DNA of 64,000 bases from Phascolarctobacterium sp. GTDB taxonomy: Bacteria > Bacillota > Negativicutes > Acidaminococcales > Acidaminococcaceae. Location of the stretch: contig JAFUKD010000005.1 of the NCBI GenBank assembly GCA_017467905.1, positions 62,001-126,000 on the forward strand. Direction: 5' to 3'. The translations under genes were made by a program, and so were the position numbers. Below, piece after piece: positions 26,638-34,953 of the stretch (position 1 is the stretch's first letter; every line of letters starts with the position of its first letter). The notes under the pieces are model-generated. The model worked only from the letters and a program-made list of their open reading frames with translations, ran no database searches and was not told the origin of the DNA.

Positions 26638-27301
26638 TCTCTTTTTCACCTACCAAATTCAAAATGAAGGCAGTAACTTCTTCAATGCTCATATTAGAAG
26701 TATCTAAGTATATAGCGTCCTCTGCCTGACGCAGGGGGCTGATTTCTCTTTCCATGTCCTGCTTGTCGCGTTCCGCAATATCCTTTTGCAGCTGCTCCAA
26801 ATCTACCTGTTCCCCTTTGGCAACAAGCTCTTTGTAGCGGCGCATAGCACGCTCTTCCACGGTAGCAGTTAAAAAGATTTTAACTTCCGCATTAGGGAAT
26901 ACAACTGTTCCGATATCGCGACCATCCATGAGTACGCCACCTGCTTCGCCCATACGGCGCTGCTGGTCAACCATTGCCTCGCGCACAGCTCCGATGGCAG
27001 CCACGCGGGAAACATTAGCGGTTACTTCCGCACTGCGGATGTCAGAAGTGACTTCGGTGCCATCAACAAAAACTCTGTTGACTTTGGCTTCCGGTTTAAA
27101 TTCGATTACCATCTCTTGGGAAAGCTTGCTGATGAACTCTTCTTCAAAAGCTGCACCGGTTTGCAGGAACTTCCATGCCACGCTACGGTACATGGCACCG
27201 GTGTCAATATAGGCATAGCCTAATTTTTCTGCAGCAAGCTTGGCGATGGTGCTTTTACCTGCACCGGCAGGACCATCAATTGCTACAACTAATTTCTTCA
27301 T
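26627..27301 (-). CDS. cmk: Cytidylate kinase
   Basis: Phosphorylates CMP and dCMP to the diphosphates. P-loop GPAGAGKST is at residues 9-17, followed by the CMP-binding segment DTGAMYRS and DGRDIGTVVFPNA. At 224 aa it is of the usual bacterial length. I choose ATG 27301, which has AAGGTGAG 7 nt upstream, over the GTG four codons earlier. The cmk-plsC-ispH(S1) order is common in Firmicutes, where cmk often neighbours rpsA. Confidence 0.95.
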   Translation of the reverse strand: MKKLVVAIDGPAGAGKSTIAKLAAEKLGYAYIDTGAMYRSVAWKFLQTGAAFEEEFISKLSQEMVIEFKPEAKVNRVFVDGTEVTSDIRSAEVTANVSRVAAIGAVREAMVDQQRRMGEAGGVLMDGRDIGTVVFPNAEVKIFLTATVEERAMRRYKELVAKGEQVDLEQLQKDIAERDKQDMEREISPLRQAEDAIYLDTSNMSIEEVTAFILNLVGEKENAV

Positions 27302-27317
27302 CTTACATCTCACCTTT

Positions 27318-28550
27318 TTAACAGGACGCTGCTACCCCTGCGGCATAACCGCTGGAAAAAGCAGCTTGCAGGTTGAAGCCGCCGGTGTAACCGTCAACAT
27401 CCATTACCTCACCTGCAAAATACAGTCCCTTAATAAGTTTGGATTCCATTGTTTTGGGATTTATCTCTTTAACAGAAACACCGCCTGCGGTAACAATAGC
27501 TTCCGCAATGGGACGAGTTCCTGTAATAGGCACAACAAAATGCTTTAAGGTTTCCAGTAGGCGCTTACGCTCTTCGCGGGAAATCTGGTTGATGAACTTT
27601 TCTTCATCTAAATATGCCATGTCGCATACCACCGGTATCAACCGCTGCGGAAGTAAGTCCTTTAAACCGTTAACCAGCTGCTTACGACTGTAGGCAGCAA
27701 AATCTCGTTGGATGCGAGCGTCCAGCTTTTCTTCGCTTAAAGCCGGTTTAAGGTCAATAGCAAGCTCCACTTCCATTCCCTTAGCCAAGGCTTCGGCAGC
27801 TACGTTGCTTAATGACAGGATGATGGGTCCGCTTACACCGAAGTGAGTAAAAAGCATTTCACCAAAATCATCCGTCAGCTTCTTACCATCACCGTACAGG
27901 GTTGCCCTTACGTTACGCAGGGAAAGTCCTTGTAAATCATCCACATAGGCATAATCACTGACAAGGGGTACCAGGGAAGGCTTTAAGGGAACGATACTGT
28001 GCCCCACCTTCGCCGCCAGCTTAGCACCGCCGCCGTCACTACCCGTTCCGGGGTAAGAAGCTCCACCAGCTGCTAAGATAATCCTATCTGCAGCAAAGTG
28101 ACCATTGGTAGTTTTAACACCGGTGGCAGCACCATCCTTGCAGGTAATCTCCGTAACCTTGCAGTCTGTAATAATCCTGCCGCCATATTGGGTGTAAATC
28201 TTAACTAAAGTATCTACTACATCCTTTGCCTTATCGCTGACAGGGAACACTCTATTGCCACGTTCAACCTTTGTTTCCAAGCCGTTACATTCCAGCAGGC
28301 ATACAATATCATCATTGCTGAACTGGCGCAAGGCACTGTAAAGGAAACGTCCATTGCCGGGAAGGTTCTTAATAATATCCTGCAGCTCGCCGGCGTTGGT
28401 AATATTGCAGCGCCCCTTACCCGTAATAAGCATTTTCTTACCGGGCTGACGCATCTTTTCAATAATAATTACCTCTGCACCATAGGTAGCAGCCGCAATA
28501 CCGGCAAGCAGCCCTGCGGCACCACCACCGATTACAATTACCTTACTCAT
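27318..28550 (-). CDS. HI0933/YhiN family NAD(P)/FAD-dependent oxidoreductase
   Basis: Flavoprotein with an N-terminal dinucleotide motif GGGAAGLLAG (residues 7-16), the family segment GKGRCNITNAG (about 50-60), and a C-terminal GGVSVKEINPKTMESK and GFNLQAAFSSGYAAG pair that closes the FAD site. At 410 aa it is of family length. The reaction is not established for this family. It overlaps rluB by 4 nt (ATGA) and precedes cmk by 16 nt, inside the housekeeping operon. Confidence 0.88.
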   Translation of the reverse strand: MSKVIVIGGGAAGLLAGIAAATYGAEVIIIEKMRQPGKKMLITGKGRCNITNAGELQDIIKNLPGNGRFLYSALRQFSNDDIVCLLECNGLETKVERGNRVFPVSDKAKDVVDTLVKIYTQYGGRIITDCKVTEITCKDGAATGVKTTNGHFAADRIILAAGGASYPGTGSDGGGAKLAAKVGHSIVPLKPSLVPLVSDYAYVDDLQGLSLRNVRATLYGDGKKLTDDFGEMLFTHFGVSGPIILSLSNVAAEALAKGMEVELAIDLKPALSEEKLDARIQRDFAAYSRKQLVNGLKDLLPQRLIPVVCDMAYLDEEKFINQISREERKRLLETLKHFVVPITGTRPIAEAIVTAGGVSVKEINPKTMESKLIKGLYFAGEVMDVDGYTGGFNLQAAFSSGYAAGVAASC

Positions 28551-29272
28551 ATGCGAGCCGCCTTCTTCAATTCAGAAAGCTCCTGCTCTGTCAGGTCACG
28601 GTATCTACCCCTGCCCAAGCCGTTGATGGTCAGATTAGCCATCTTGGTTCGTTTCAGCTCACGCACAGGGAAACCAATGAAGTCGCACATACGGCGCACT
28701 TGACGGTTTCTGCCTTCGTGAATGGTAATATTAAATAATGTAGAGTTTTTCTCGTGGTCATAAGCTATTAAATTAACAATGGCAGGAGCAGTCATACCGT
28801 CCTCTAATTTAACGCCCATGCGCAGTAAATCGAGTTTTTCCTGGGGCACAATGCCAGGCACCTTAACAACATAGGTTTTATTAACTTCGTGACTTGGATG
28901 CATCAGCTTTTGCGCCAATTCACCATCATTAGTCATTAGCAGCAAGCCTTCTGTATTGTAATCCAAACGACCAACAGGGAACACACGCTCCTGGCTATCC
29001 TGCATATAATCTGCGACAGTACGTCTGCCTTGTGGGTCGCTCATAGTAGTAACAACTCCACGGGGTTTATGGAACAGGTAATAAACCTTGTTTTCCAATT
29101 TAATTGCCTTGCCGTCAACAGTAATGCGTGCCTTCTTAGGGTCAACCTTGGTTCCCAGTTCAGTAACTAGCTTGCCATTGACACGTACTCTGCCTGCTGT
29201 AATAACCTTTTCAGCTTCACGACGAGAGGCAACACCTGCTGCCGCTAATATTTTTTGTAAACGTTCTTCCAT
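28547..29272 (-). CDS. rluB: 23S rRNA pseudouridine synthase, RluB family
   Basis: RsuA/RluB-type pseudouridine synthase acting on 23S rRNA helix 89 (position 2605 in E. coli numbering). An N-terminal S4 domain (residues 1-60) is followed by the catalytic domain with the essential Asp in VGRLDYNTEGLLLMTND. The ATG at 29272 follows GAGGGAG; earlier in-frame codons lie in the ribosome site. scpB lies 54 nt upstream, and the scpA-scpB-rluB order is very common in Firmicutes. Confidence 0.93.
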   Translation of the reverse strand: MEERLQKILAAAGVASRREAEKVITAGRVRVNGKLVTELGTKVDPKKARITVDGKAIKLENKVYYLFHKPRGVVTTMSDPQGRRTVADYMQDSQERVFPVGRLDYNTEGLLLMTNDGELAQKLMHPSHEVNKTYVVKVPGIVPQEKLDLLRMGVKLEDGMTAPAIVNLIAYDHEKNSTLFNITIHEGRNRQVRRMCDFIGFPVRELKRTKMANLTINGLGRGRYRDLTEQELSELKKAARI

Positions 29273-29326
29273 TAAATATAACTCCCTCAGCTTCACAGAA
29301 GCTATTTATTTTTAGGGTTAATTGCT

Positions 29327-29923
29327 TTAATCTTCCAAGGGTAAGGTCTGTTGTCCGTTTGCTTCCAGCTCTGCAAGAGAAGGTACAACCTCTTCCACCT
29401 CGTAATCGTCTATATTGGCAGTTTCCGGATTGGGTAAATCTGCCAAGGATTTTAAACCGAACACGGTCAAAAACTTATCAGTAGTTGCATATAAGATAGG
29501 ATTGCCAATGGATTTCTTTCTGCCGGCTTCTGTAATGAGCCCTAATTCCAGCAGAGTGTTGATAACACCATCCACCTTTACGCCACGGATAGCTTCCATC
29601 TCTGCACGGGTTACAGGCTGCTTGAAGGCAACAATGGCGAGGGTTTCCATACCTGCATTGGTAAGCTTTACTTCTTTATTGGTTTCCAGTTGAGCAAGCA
29701 AGTTATAATACTGCGGTTTGGTAACCAGCTGATAACCACCGGCAATCTCCCGCACCATCAAACCACGGTTAGCTGCTTCGTACTCCTTGGAAAGATTACC
29801 CAAAAGCTCCCACACTTGGGGCTTTTCTAACTGCAAAAGCTCTGCCAGTTCCGCAATGGAAAGGGGCTCGCCGGCAGTAAAGAGTACAGCTTCCAAGGCT
29901 CCTAGTAAGTGCTCATAATACAT
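29327..29923 (-). CDS. scpB: Segregation and condensation protein B
   Basis: Winged-helix subunit of the SMC-ScpA-ScpB condensin that compacts and segregates the chromosome. Two winged-helix domains (about 1-85 and 90-165) and the typical AIVAFKQPVTRAEME segment are visible. I place the start at ATG 29923, within the end of scpA (11-nt overlap), where homologues begin; the longer reading adds 20 residues from another gene's region. At 198 aa it is typical. Confidence 0.93.
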   Translation of the reverse strand: MYYEHLLGALEAVLFTAGEPLSIAELAELLQLEKPQVWELLGNLSKEYEAANRGLMVREIAGGYQLVTKPQYYNLLAQLETNKEVKLTNAGMETLAIVAFKQPVTRAEMEAIRGVKVDGVINTLLELGLITEAGRKKSIGNPILYATTDKFLTVFGLKSLADLPNPETANIDDYEVEEVVPSLAELEANGQQTLPLED

Positions 29924-30635
29924 CTTCTTGCTCTCCCTGTTTGGCAAAAATATAAATAGGTGCAAACTGCTCGCTTTGAGCAATCGTGATAGCTCCCATT
30001 TTTAAAAGCTCCAGCACGCCTAAAAAGGCTGCTACTTTCTCTCCCCTACTACCCACAGAAAACAAATCACTCAATCTAAAGCCTGTGGTTGCACCACGCA
30101 AACGCTCCATGATTTCTGTAATCTTTTCCTGCACACTAAAGGCTTGAGGTTCTATGTAAGCAGTAGGTTTATTTTCGTCGTTGACAATGCCTGCCAGGGC
30201 AAGCAAAAGGTCACGCACGTGGTAGTTTGGCAAATGAAGCTGCACGCTGTCAGCAAAATAAGGCTTGCGGGCAAACACCTGTCCTGCAACAGCCTTCAGC
30301 TCTAAAAGGGCAGCAGCTCTTCTTTTTATCTTACGATATTCCACCAACATTTCCACTAACATTTGACGTGGATCAGCTTCTTCCTCCTCGCTTGCCGCTA
30401 CCTCCTTAGGCAACAGCATACGCGATTTAATTTGCAGAAGTGTTGCCGCCATTACCAGAAACTCGCTGGCAACCTCCATATCAAATTCACTCATATCCTT
30501 CAAATAGCTAATGTACTGCTCCGTAATGGATACGATGGGTATATCATAGATATCAATCTTATCTCTTTCAATTAAGTGCATCAAAAGGTCTAAAGGCCCT
30601 TCAAAATCACTTACCTTAATAGATAAATTAGCCAT
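29913..30635 (-). CDS. scpA: Segregation and condensation protein A
   Basis: Kleisin subunit bridging SMC heads in the bacterial condensin. The N terminus has the family signature FEGPLDLLMHLIERDKID, followed by EYISYL-like helices and the LPKEV segment, with a C-terminal winged helix (about 170-240). At 240 aa it is of normal length. It lies 3 nt after trpS and overlaps scpB. A parS-like site in this window is relevant, because ParB bound at parS loads SMC complexes in Firmicutes. Confidence 0.93.
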   Translation of the reverse strand: MANLSIKVSDFEGPLDLLMHLIERDKIDIYDIPIVSITEQYISYLKDMSEFDMEVASEFLVMAATLLQIKSRMLLPKEVAASEEEEADPRQMLVEMLVEYRKIKRRAAALLELKAVAGQVFARKPYFADSVQLHLPNYHVRDLLLALAGIVNDENKPTAYIEPQAFSVQEKITEIMERLRGATTGFRLSDLFSVGSRGEKVAAFLGVLELLKMGAITIAQSEQFAPIYIFAKQGEQEDVL

Positions 30636-30638
30636 ACA

Positions 30639-31634
30639 TTACCAAATATTCATTGCTGCTTTGATTTCAGCCATATTCTTTTCAGCTTCAACGCGTGCAC
30701 GCTTGCCGCCGTATTCCAATACTTCCTTAATATATTCCGGTTTTTTAGAAAGCTCTTCGCGTTTAATGTGGATGTCTGCCAGCATGCAGTTCATTTTTTC
30801 AGCTAAGCATTTCTTACATTGTACGCAGCCAATCTCGCCAGCACGACATTTTGCAGCAACATCATTTGCTTCCTCAGTGTTGAACACCTTTTGGAATTGG
30901 TAAACAATACATACCTCCGGGTCACCGGGGTCAGTCTTTTTAATACGTTTCGGGTCGGTGGTCATCATACGCACTTGTTGCCACAGCTCTTCGGGAGAAG
31001 CACCAAAGGGAATGGTGTTGCCGTAGGACTTGGACATTTTACGACCGTCAATACCGGGCAGAACCTTTGCCTTGGAATACACTGCCTGCGGTTCGGGGAA
31101 CACTTCTTTTTTGTACATATAGTTGAAGCGGCGCACGATTTCGCGGGTCAATTCCAAATGTGCAGATTGGTCTTCGCCTACAGGTACGCAGGTTGCCTTG
31201 TACAGCATGATATCTGCTGCCATTAAAACAGGATAGCCCAAGAAGCCATAGGTGTGTAAATCTTTATTGGTGCCTTCCAAATCGCGAATCTTATCCTTGT
31301 AGGTAGGAACGCGCTCCAACCAGCCAAGGGGAGTGCTCATACCAAGAAGCAGTGCCAGCTCTGCGTGCTCCTTAACGTGGGACTGTACAAAAATAACATT
31401 CTTTTCCGGGTCAAGTCCTGCGCTTAACCAATCAATAGCCATTTCCATAACATTCTCCTGCAGCTTGGAGGTATCTGCATAAGAGGAAGTCAAAGCGTGC
31501 AGGTCAACAATGGAAAAGAAACATTCATATTCATGTTGCAAGCGTACCCAGTTTTCCAGCGCACCCATGTAGTTACCCAAATGGAAGCGACCGGAAGGCT
31601 GCATACCGCTAAAAATTCTACCTTTGTTCATCAT
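30639..31634 (-). CDS. trpS: Tryptophan--tRNA ligase
   Basis: Class Ic aminoacyl-tRNA synthetase. The HIGH-type motif is within PSGRFHLGNYMG and the KMSKS motif is within GRKMSKSYGN; the family segment GEDQSAHLELTRE is present. At 331 aa it is typical of the shorter bacterial TrpRS. Only 23 nt separate it from the M50 protease, leaving no room for a T-box leader, so it is probably driven from the operon promoter. Confidence 0.96.
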   Translation of the reverse strand: MMNKGRIFSGMQPSGRFHLGNYMGALENWVRLQHEYECFFSIVDLHALTSSYADTSKLQENVMEMAIDWLSAGLDPEKNVIFVQSHVKEHAELALLLGMSTPLGWLERVPTYKDKIRDLEGTNKDLHTYGFLGYPVLMAADIMLYKATCVPVGEDQSAHLELTREIVRRFNYMYKKEVFPEPQAVYSKAKVLPGIDGRKMSKSYGNTIPFGASPEELWQQVRMMTTDPKRIKKTDPGDPEVCIVYQFQKVFNTEEANDVAAKCRAGEIGCVQCKKCLAEKMNCMLADIHIKREELSKKPEYIKEVLEYGGKRARVEAEKNMAEIKAAMNIW

Positions 31635-31657
31635 AAAAACCCCTTTACAAATTTATT

Positions 31658-32278
31658 CTAAAATACTATTGCTAATATTGAATTTACAATAACCATGTAC
31701 AAGCGTGCCAAAGGATTGATAATCCAACCCATTGCACCGGTCAAAACCAAACCGAAGAGTATGTACATACCATATTGACCAACAAAATTGTCAAACTTCC
31801 ACGCAGTAGCGGGGGGCAACATTTCGGAAATTAGCTTGCTGCCATCCAAGGGAGGAATGGGAAGCAGGTTGAAGAAAGCAAACCATACGTTATAAAGCTG
31901 CATCCACAAAAGGAACTTGTACATCCCCTCGCCCATCATTCCAAACTTGTTCAGCACAGCTGCCATCAACGCAGCTAAAAAGCAAGCGAACAGATTGGAA
32001 GCGGGGCCTGCAAGAGAAACTTTAATAATACCTTCCTTGCGGTTGTGAAAATTATTTTGATTGATGGCAACAGGCTTTGCCCAGCCAAAACCAACCAGTA
32101 CAAGAAGCAGTGCGCCCATAATATCCAGGTGCGCCAGGGGATTAAAGGTAAGTCTACCCATGTGTCGCGGTGTAGGGTCACCCATACTATCAGCACATTG
32201 GGCATGAGCGTATTCATGAATGGTGATAGCAAACAACAACGCGGGTATGCGATATATCATTGTGCTAAAATCTAACAT
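31658..32278 (-). CDS. Site-2 protease family (M50) membrane metalloprotease
   Basis: Intramembrane zinc metalloprotease of the small M50/Rip-like group. HEYAH (residues 20-24) supplies two zinc ligands, and NLLPIPPLDG (near 137-146) gives the third. Five to six hydrophobic helices span the 206 aa. There is no PDZ domain. The substrate is unknown. It is the first gene of a leftward operon (trpS, scpA, scpB, rluB onwards), and this M50-trpS-scpA order recurs in Firmicutes. Confidence 0.9.
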   Translation of the reverse strand: MLDFSTMIYRIPALLFAITIHEYAHAQCADSMGDPTPRHMGRLTFNPLAHLDIMGALLLVLVGFGWAKPVAINQNNFHNRKEGIIKVSLAGPASNLFACFLAALMAAVLNKFGMMGEGMYKFLLWMQLYNVWFAFFNLLPIPPLDGSKLISEMLPPATAWKFDNFVGQYGMYILFGLVLTGAMGWIINPLARLYMVIVNSILAIVF

Positions 32279-32305
32279 AATAACCTCCAGTATTCTAATA
32301 GAACA

Positions 32306-32314
32306 ATTATACCA
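32306..32314 (-). promoter_or_regulatory. Extended -10 promoter for the M50-trpS-scp operon
   Basis: Reading leftwards, TGG followed by TATAAT (32311-32306), 28 nt before the M50 start. The -35 region is AT-rich without a good match. It lies just after the terminator of the preceding operon. Confidence 0.6.
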
Positions 32315-32367
32315 AAAATTTTCTAAAAAATAAACGCAACCCGGTAAAAAAGCTGTAACGAAAAGAA

Positions 32368-32393
32368 GCTTCCCCCATTTTTGCGAGGGAAGC
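32368..32393 (-). terminator. Terminator of the asp23-to-Zn-ribbon gene run
   Basis: GCTTCCC (32368-32374) pairs with GGGAAGC (32387-32393) around a 12-nt loop, and the leftward transcript continues TTCTTTTC. It lies 10 nt past the stop of the Zn-ribbon membrane protein gene. Confidence 0.75.
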
Positions 32394-32402
32394 CTTGCTT
32401 AA

Positions 32403-32810
32403 CTACATAAAGAGCTTCAAGAAGAAAACTACCACTGCACCGATGGCAGCGAAGATGATGAAAGTAGGCAGCAGGAAGAAAAACAGTGCCAGAATACCGC
32501 CCAAAATAAGAAGGGTCATCAAAATACCGCTGCTGCAGCCCATGGTATGTACCTTGAACTGCGGGTTCACAGTAGTACGTTGCTGTTGCTTCGCCTTGTC
32601 GTAGCGAGTATACTCTTCTTTGGTTTGGTACTGGTATTTAGTTTTAGCACCTTCCCCATTGGTGCTACCATCTTCTTCAATAGTTACACCTTCAAAGGAA
32701 TCGCGCTCGTTAGGATTAAGCACCTGTGCCTCACGCTTAAATTGGTAATGGCAGTAGGGGCATTCGATAACAGTATTTTCAACTTCACGTCCACAAAATT
32801 CACATTTCAT
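32403..32810 (-). CDS. Zinc-ribbon membrane protein of unknown function
   Basis: A small protein (135 aa) with an N-terminal treble-clef-like zinc ribbon (CEFCGRE and CPYCHYQ, residues 3-20), a polar linker, and a C-terminal hydrophobic hairpin (about 92-135) that should anchor it in the membrane with the ribbon in the cytoplasm. The start is ATG 32810 with AAAGGAG 7 nt upstream rather than the TTG at 32816. It is the last gene of a long leftward run. No function is inferred. Confidence 0.7.
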   Translation of the reverse strand: MKCEFCGREVENTVIECPYCHYQFKREAQVLNPNERDSFEGVTIEEDGSTNGEGAKTKYQYQTKEEYTRYDKAKQQQRTTVNPQFKVHTMGCSSGILMTLLILGGILALFFFLLPTFIIFAAIGAVVVFFLKLFM

Positions 32811-32829
32811 CTGCAAACTCCTTTATAAC

Positions 32830-34377
32830 TTAGGAAAGCAGCATCAGCAGCAATCCTTCTTCATTAACATAACGGGGGTCGTGCTCTTCAATCCCTAAAG
32901 TCTTTTGGATTTGGTCAGCACAATTTTTAATGACGGATGTAGGTATATTATGGCACATCTCTGCAATCTTAGGCAAATCATAATTGTAGATATTATTAGC
33001 TTCAATAAAATTCTTAACGGCGCCTGCCGCCCACACATCAGGTAAGCGTGGTTCAAAATTATTATAGTGGGCTTTGTAGTCGCTCCAAATTCTTTGAGTA
33101 AGCATAATATCATAAGCGGCAAAGGCATATGGCTGCATTATATTCTTGATACATTGTGCAACCTTGTCTTCCGGGTCAATGGGCATGGGCAAATAGTCTT
33201 GCACCTGAGTAGTGTAATTGAAGCCGTCCATTCGTACATAGGCAGAAAAAATCAAAGTAACGTGACGCATGAACATAGCATTGCGGCTGACGAATTCTTC
33301 CCAACTCATTTCGCCACCAGTACGAACACCGAACCAGTCCTTAGCACCCTGCAGTACCTCAAGTAATTTTTTACGAGCGCGTTTGGGAACGGTCATACCG
33401 CGTAAAAAATTCATTACCATGGTTTCGTTATAGAAGATATGTCCCAAGAACAGATAGTCGTCTGTTTTGGTCTCAGGTTCAATTGGCAGCATAAGGCTAT
33501 AGGTTTGCCCCGTCATGAAGTCACGGCAAACATAACCGCCTTCCTCGCTGATGCCCTGCACGGAAAATAATACCAAGCGCGCTTTCAGAAGCTCTTCCAG
33601 CACATCCCTGCTAACCATGCCCTCTTCGCTGAACATACGCTCCTTGCACACATAATCATAAAAATATTGTATGGGATGCACGTCGTAGTCAACCATGTAA
33701 TGGTCAAAGAGGAAGTAATCCCAAAAGCATTGGGCGTATTCATCAGTTCCTGGCTTCTCCTGCACAGCGCCCGTAAGCAGAATACCGCTATACATAAAAG
33801 CAGCACGCTCTACGTCACGCATAAAACGCTCTTGACTAAAGAAGCGGCGCAAGGCTTCTACTAAATCATTCAATCTATCGCCAATGTTCAGGAAAATTTT
33901 AGCAGGCAAATCCGCAGTGGAATACAGGTTAAATTTATTGCACTCCGGTAAAAAGTTGCCGTCGTAATCAATCATGGCAAGCTTGCCTTCCGGCAACAGC
34001 TTAGCCTTCGCTTCTTCAGGAGCACCACAGCTCATAATTAGTTTTTTGCTGTAAAGGTGGTTGTAAAGCTCCGTCATAATGTCTAAAAACTTCGCAACTC
34101 TATTATCAGTAAGTTTAAAATCTGCTACGTTACGACCACACCAGGCAACGCAGTCAATAAAATCATCACGGCTCATATCGCCTAAGAAGTTTTCGGAGTT
34201 TCCCAAATACAGGCACAACAAGGTAATATGATCCCACATCTCGGTAAGCTCTTTATCATCTGCTCCCTGCCAGGACTTAGCTCGTAAAAAATTCTCTACA
34301 TAGCTTTGACGTAATACTGTATTCCATTCTTCATCTTGATTATAAAAATCAGCAACTAAGTCAAAAACGTTGTTCAT
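32830..34377 (-). CDS. Large conserved-looking protein of unknown function
   Basis: I do not recognise this 515-aa protein. It is acidic and mostly helical in appearance, rich in aromatic residues (for example DYFLFDHYMVDYD and YFYDYVC), with no signal peptide and no clear membrane segment, P-loop, Rossmann or metal motif. Codon use and spacing match its neighbours (18 nt before the Nudix gene, 19 nt after the Zn-ribbon gene), so it looks native rather than acquired. ATG 34377 is preceded by GGAGAAAG. A cytosolic location is likely. Confidence 0.65.
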   Translation of the reverse strand: MNNVFDLVADFYNQDEEWNTVLRQSYVENFLRAKSWQGADDKELTEMWDHITLLCLYLGNSENFLGDMSRDDFIDCVAWCGRNVADFKLTDNRVAKFLDIMTELYNHLYSKKLIMSCGAPEEAKAKLLPEGKLAMIDYDGNFLPECNKFNLYSTADLPAKIFLNIGDRLNDLVEALRRFFSQERFMRDVERAAFMYSGILLTGAVQEKPGTDEYAQCFWDYFLFDHYMVDYDVHPIQYFYDYVCKERMFSEEGMVSRDVLEELLKARLVLFSVQGISEEGGYVCRDFMTGQTYSLMLPIEPETKTDDYLFLGHIFYNETMVMNFLRGMTVPKRARKKLLEVLQGAKDWFGVRTGGEMSWEEFVSRNAMFMRHVTLIFSAYVRMDGFNYTTQVQDYLPMPIDPEDKVAQCIKNIMQPYAFAAYDIMLTQRIWSDYKAHYNNFEPRLPDVWAAGAVKNFIEANNIYNYDLPKIAEMCHNIPTSVIKNCADQIQKTLGIEEHDPRYVNEEGLLLMLLS

Positions 34378-34395
34378 TCTTTCTCCATAAGGTAT

Positions 34396-34953
34396 TTATT
34401 CAACTAACCCACATGCATATAAGGCGCACAAGGTTTTAGCATCGTAAAGCTCTCCGTTTAGAATCATTGCCTTAATCTGCGCAGGAGTAAATGCCTGTAC
34501 CCCGATGAATTCATCTTCATCAGTGTGCTGGCTGTGAGCTGTTAAGCCCCACGCCCTGTACAAATGGATGATTTCGTCAGAAAAACCGGGAGTAGTAGCA
34601 ATGGAAATAAGCTTTTGCCAATGCACTGCATCATAGCCTGTTTCCTCGCTTAACTCACGCTTAGCACATTCCAAAGGGTCTTCATCTGCGCCATGGTCAA
34701 GCTTGCCTGCGGGAATTTCCCACATCACTGTTCCCAAAGGATAGCGGCATTGCTTCACCAGGACAATGCTTCCATCTTCAAGCACAGGCACAATGGCAAC
34801 TGCACCCGGATGGCGTATGTATTCCCTTGTACTTTCAGAGCCGTTGGGTAATTTTACATGGTCTAATTCAACTTTCAGCAACCGTCCGGAAAATACCCTT
34901 TCGTTGCTCAAATAATGTTCATCTAATTCAGGTTCGTGAAATTTTTTAATCAT
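34396..34953 (-). CDS. Nudix hydrolase, ADP-ribose pyrophosphatase type
   Basis: Cleaves ADP-ribose or related nucleoside diphosphate sugars. The Nudix box is present from PAGKLDHG to KRELSEETGY (about 80-105), with a one- to two-residue insertion in the usual GX5E spacing caused by GADEDP. The upstream strand GAVAIVPVL and the 185-aa length fit the ADPRase group (NudF-like). It overlaps recN by 8 nt and so is translationally coupled. The Nudix-recN association suggests nucleotide-pool housekeeping near DNA repair but proves no link. Confidence 0.88.
   Translation of the reverse strand: MIKKFHEPELDEHYLSNERVFSGRLLKVELDHVKLPNGSESTREYIRHPGAVAIVPVLEDGSIVLVKQCRYPLGTVMWEIPAGKLDHGADEDPLECAKRELSEETGYDAVHWQKLISIATTPGFSDEIIHLYRAWGLTAHSQHTDEDEFIGVQAFTPAQIKAMILNGELYDAKTLCALYACGLVE

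Noticed and set aside
31635-31657. T-box leader ahead of trpS
   Set aside because: Only 23 nt separate trpS from the upstream gene; there is no room for one.
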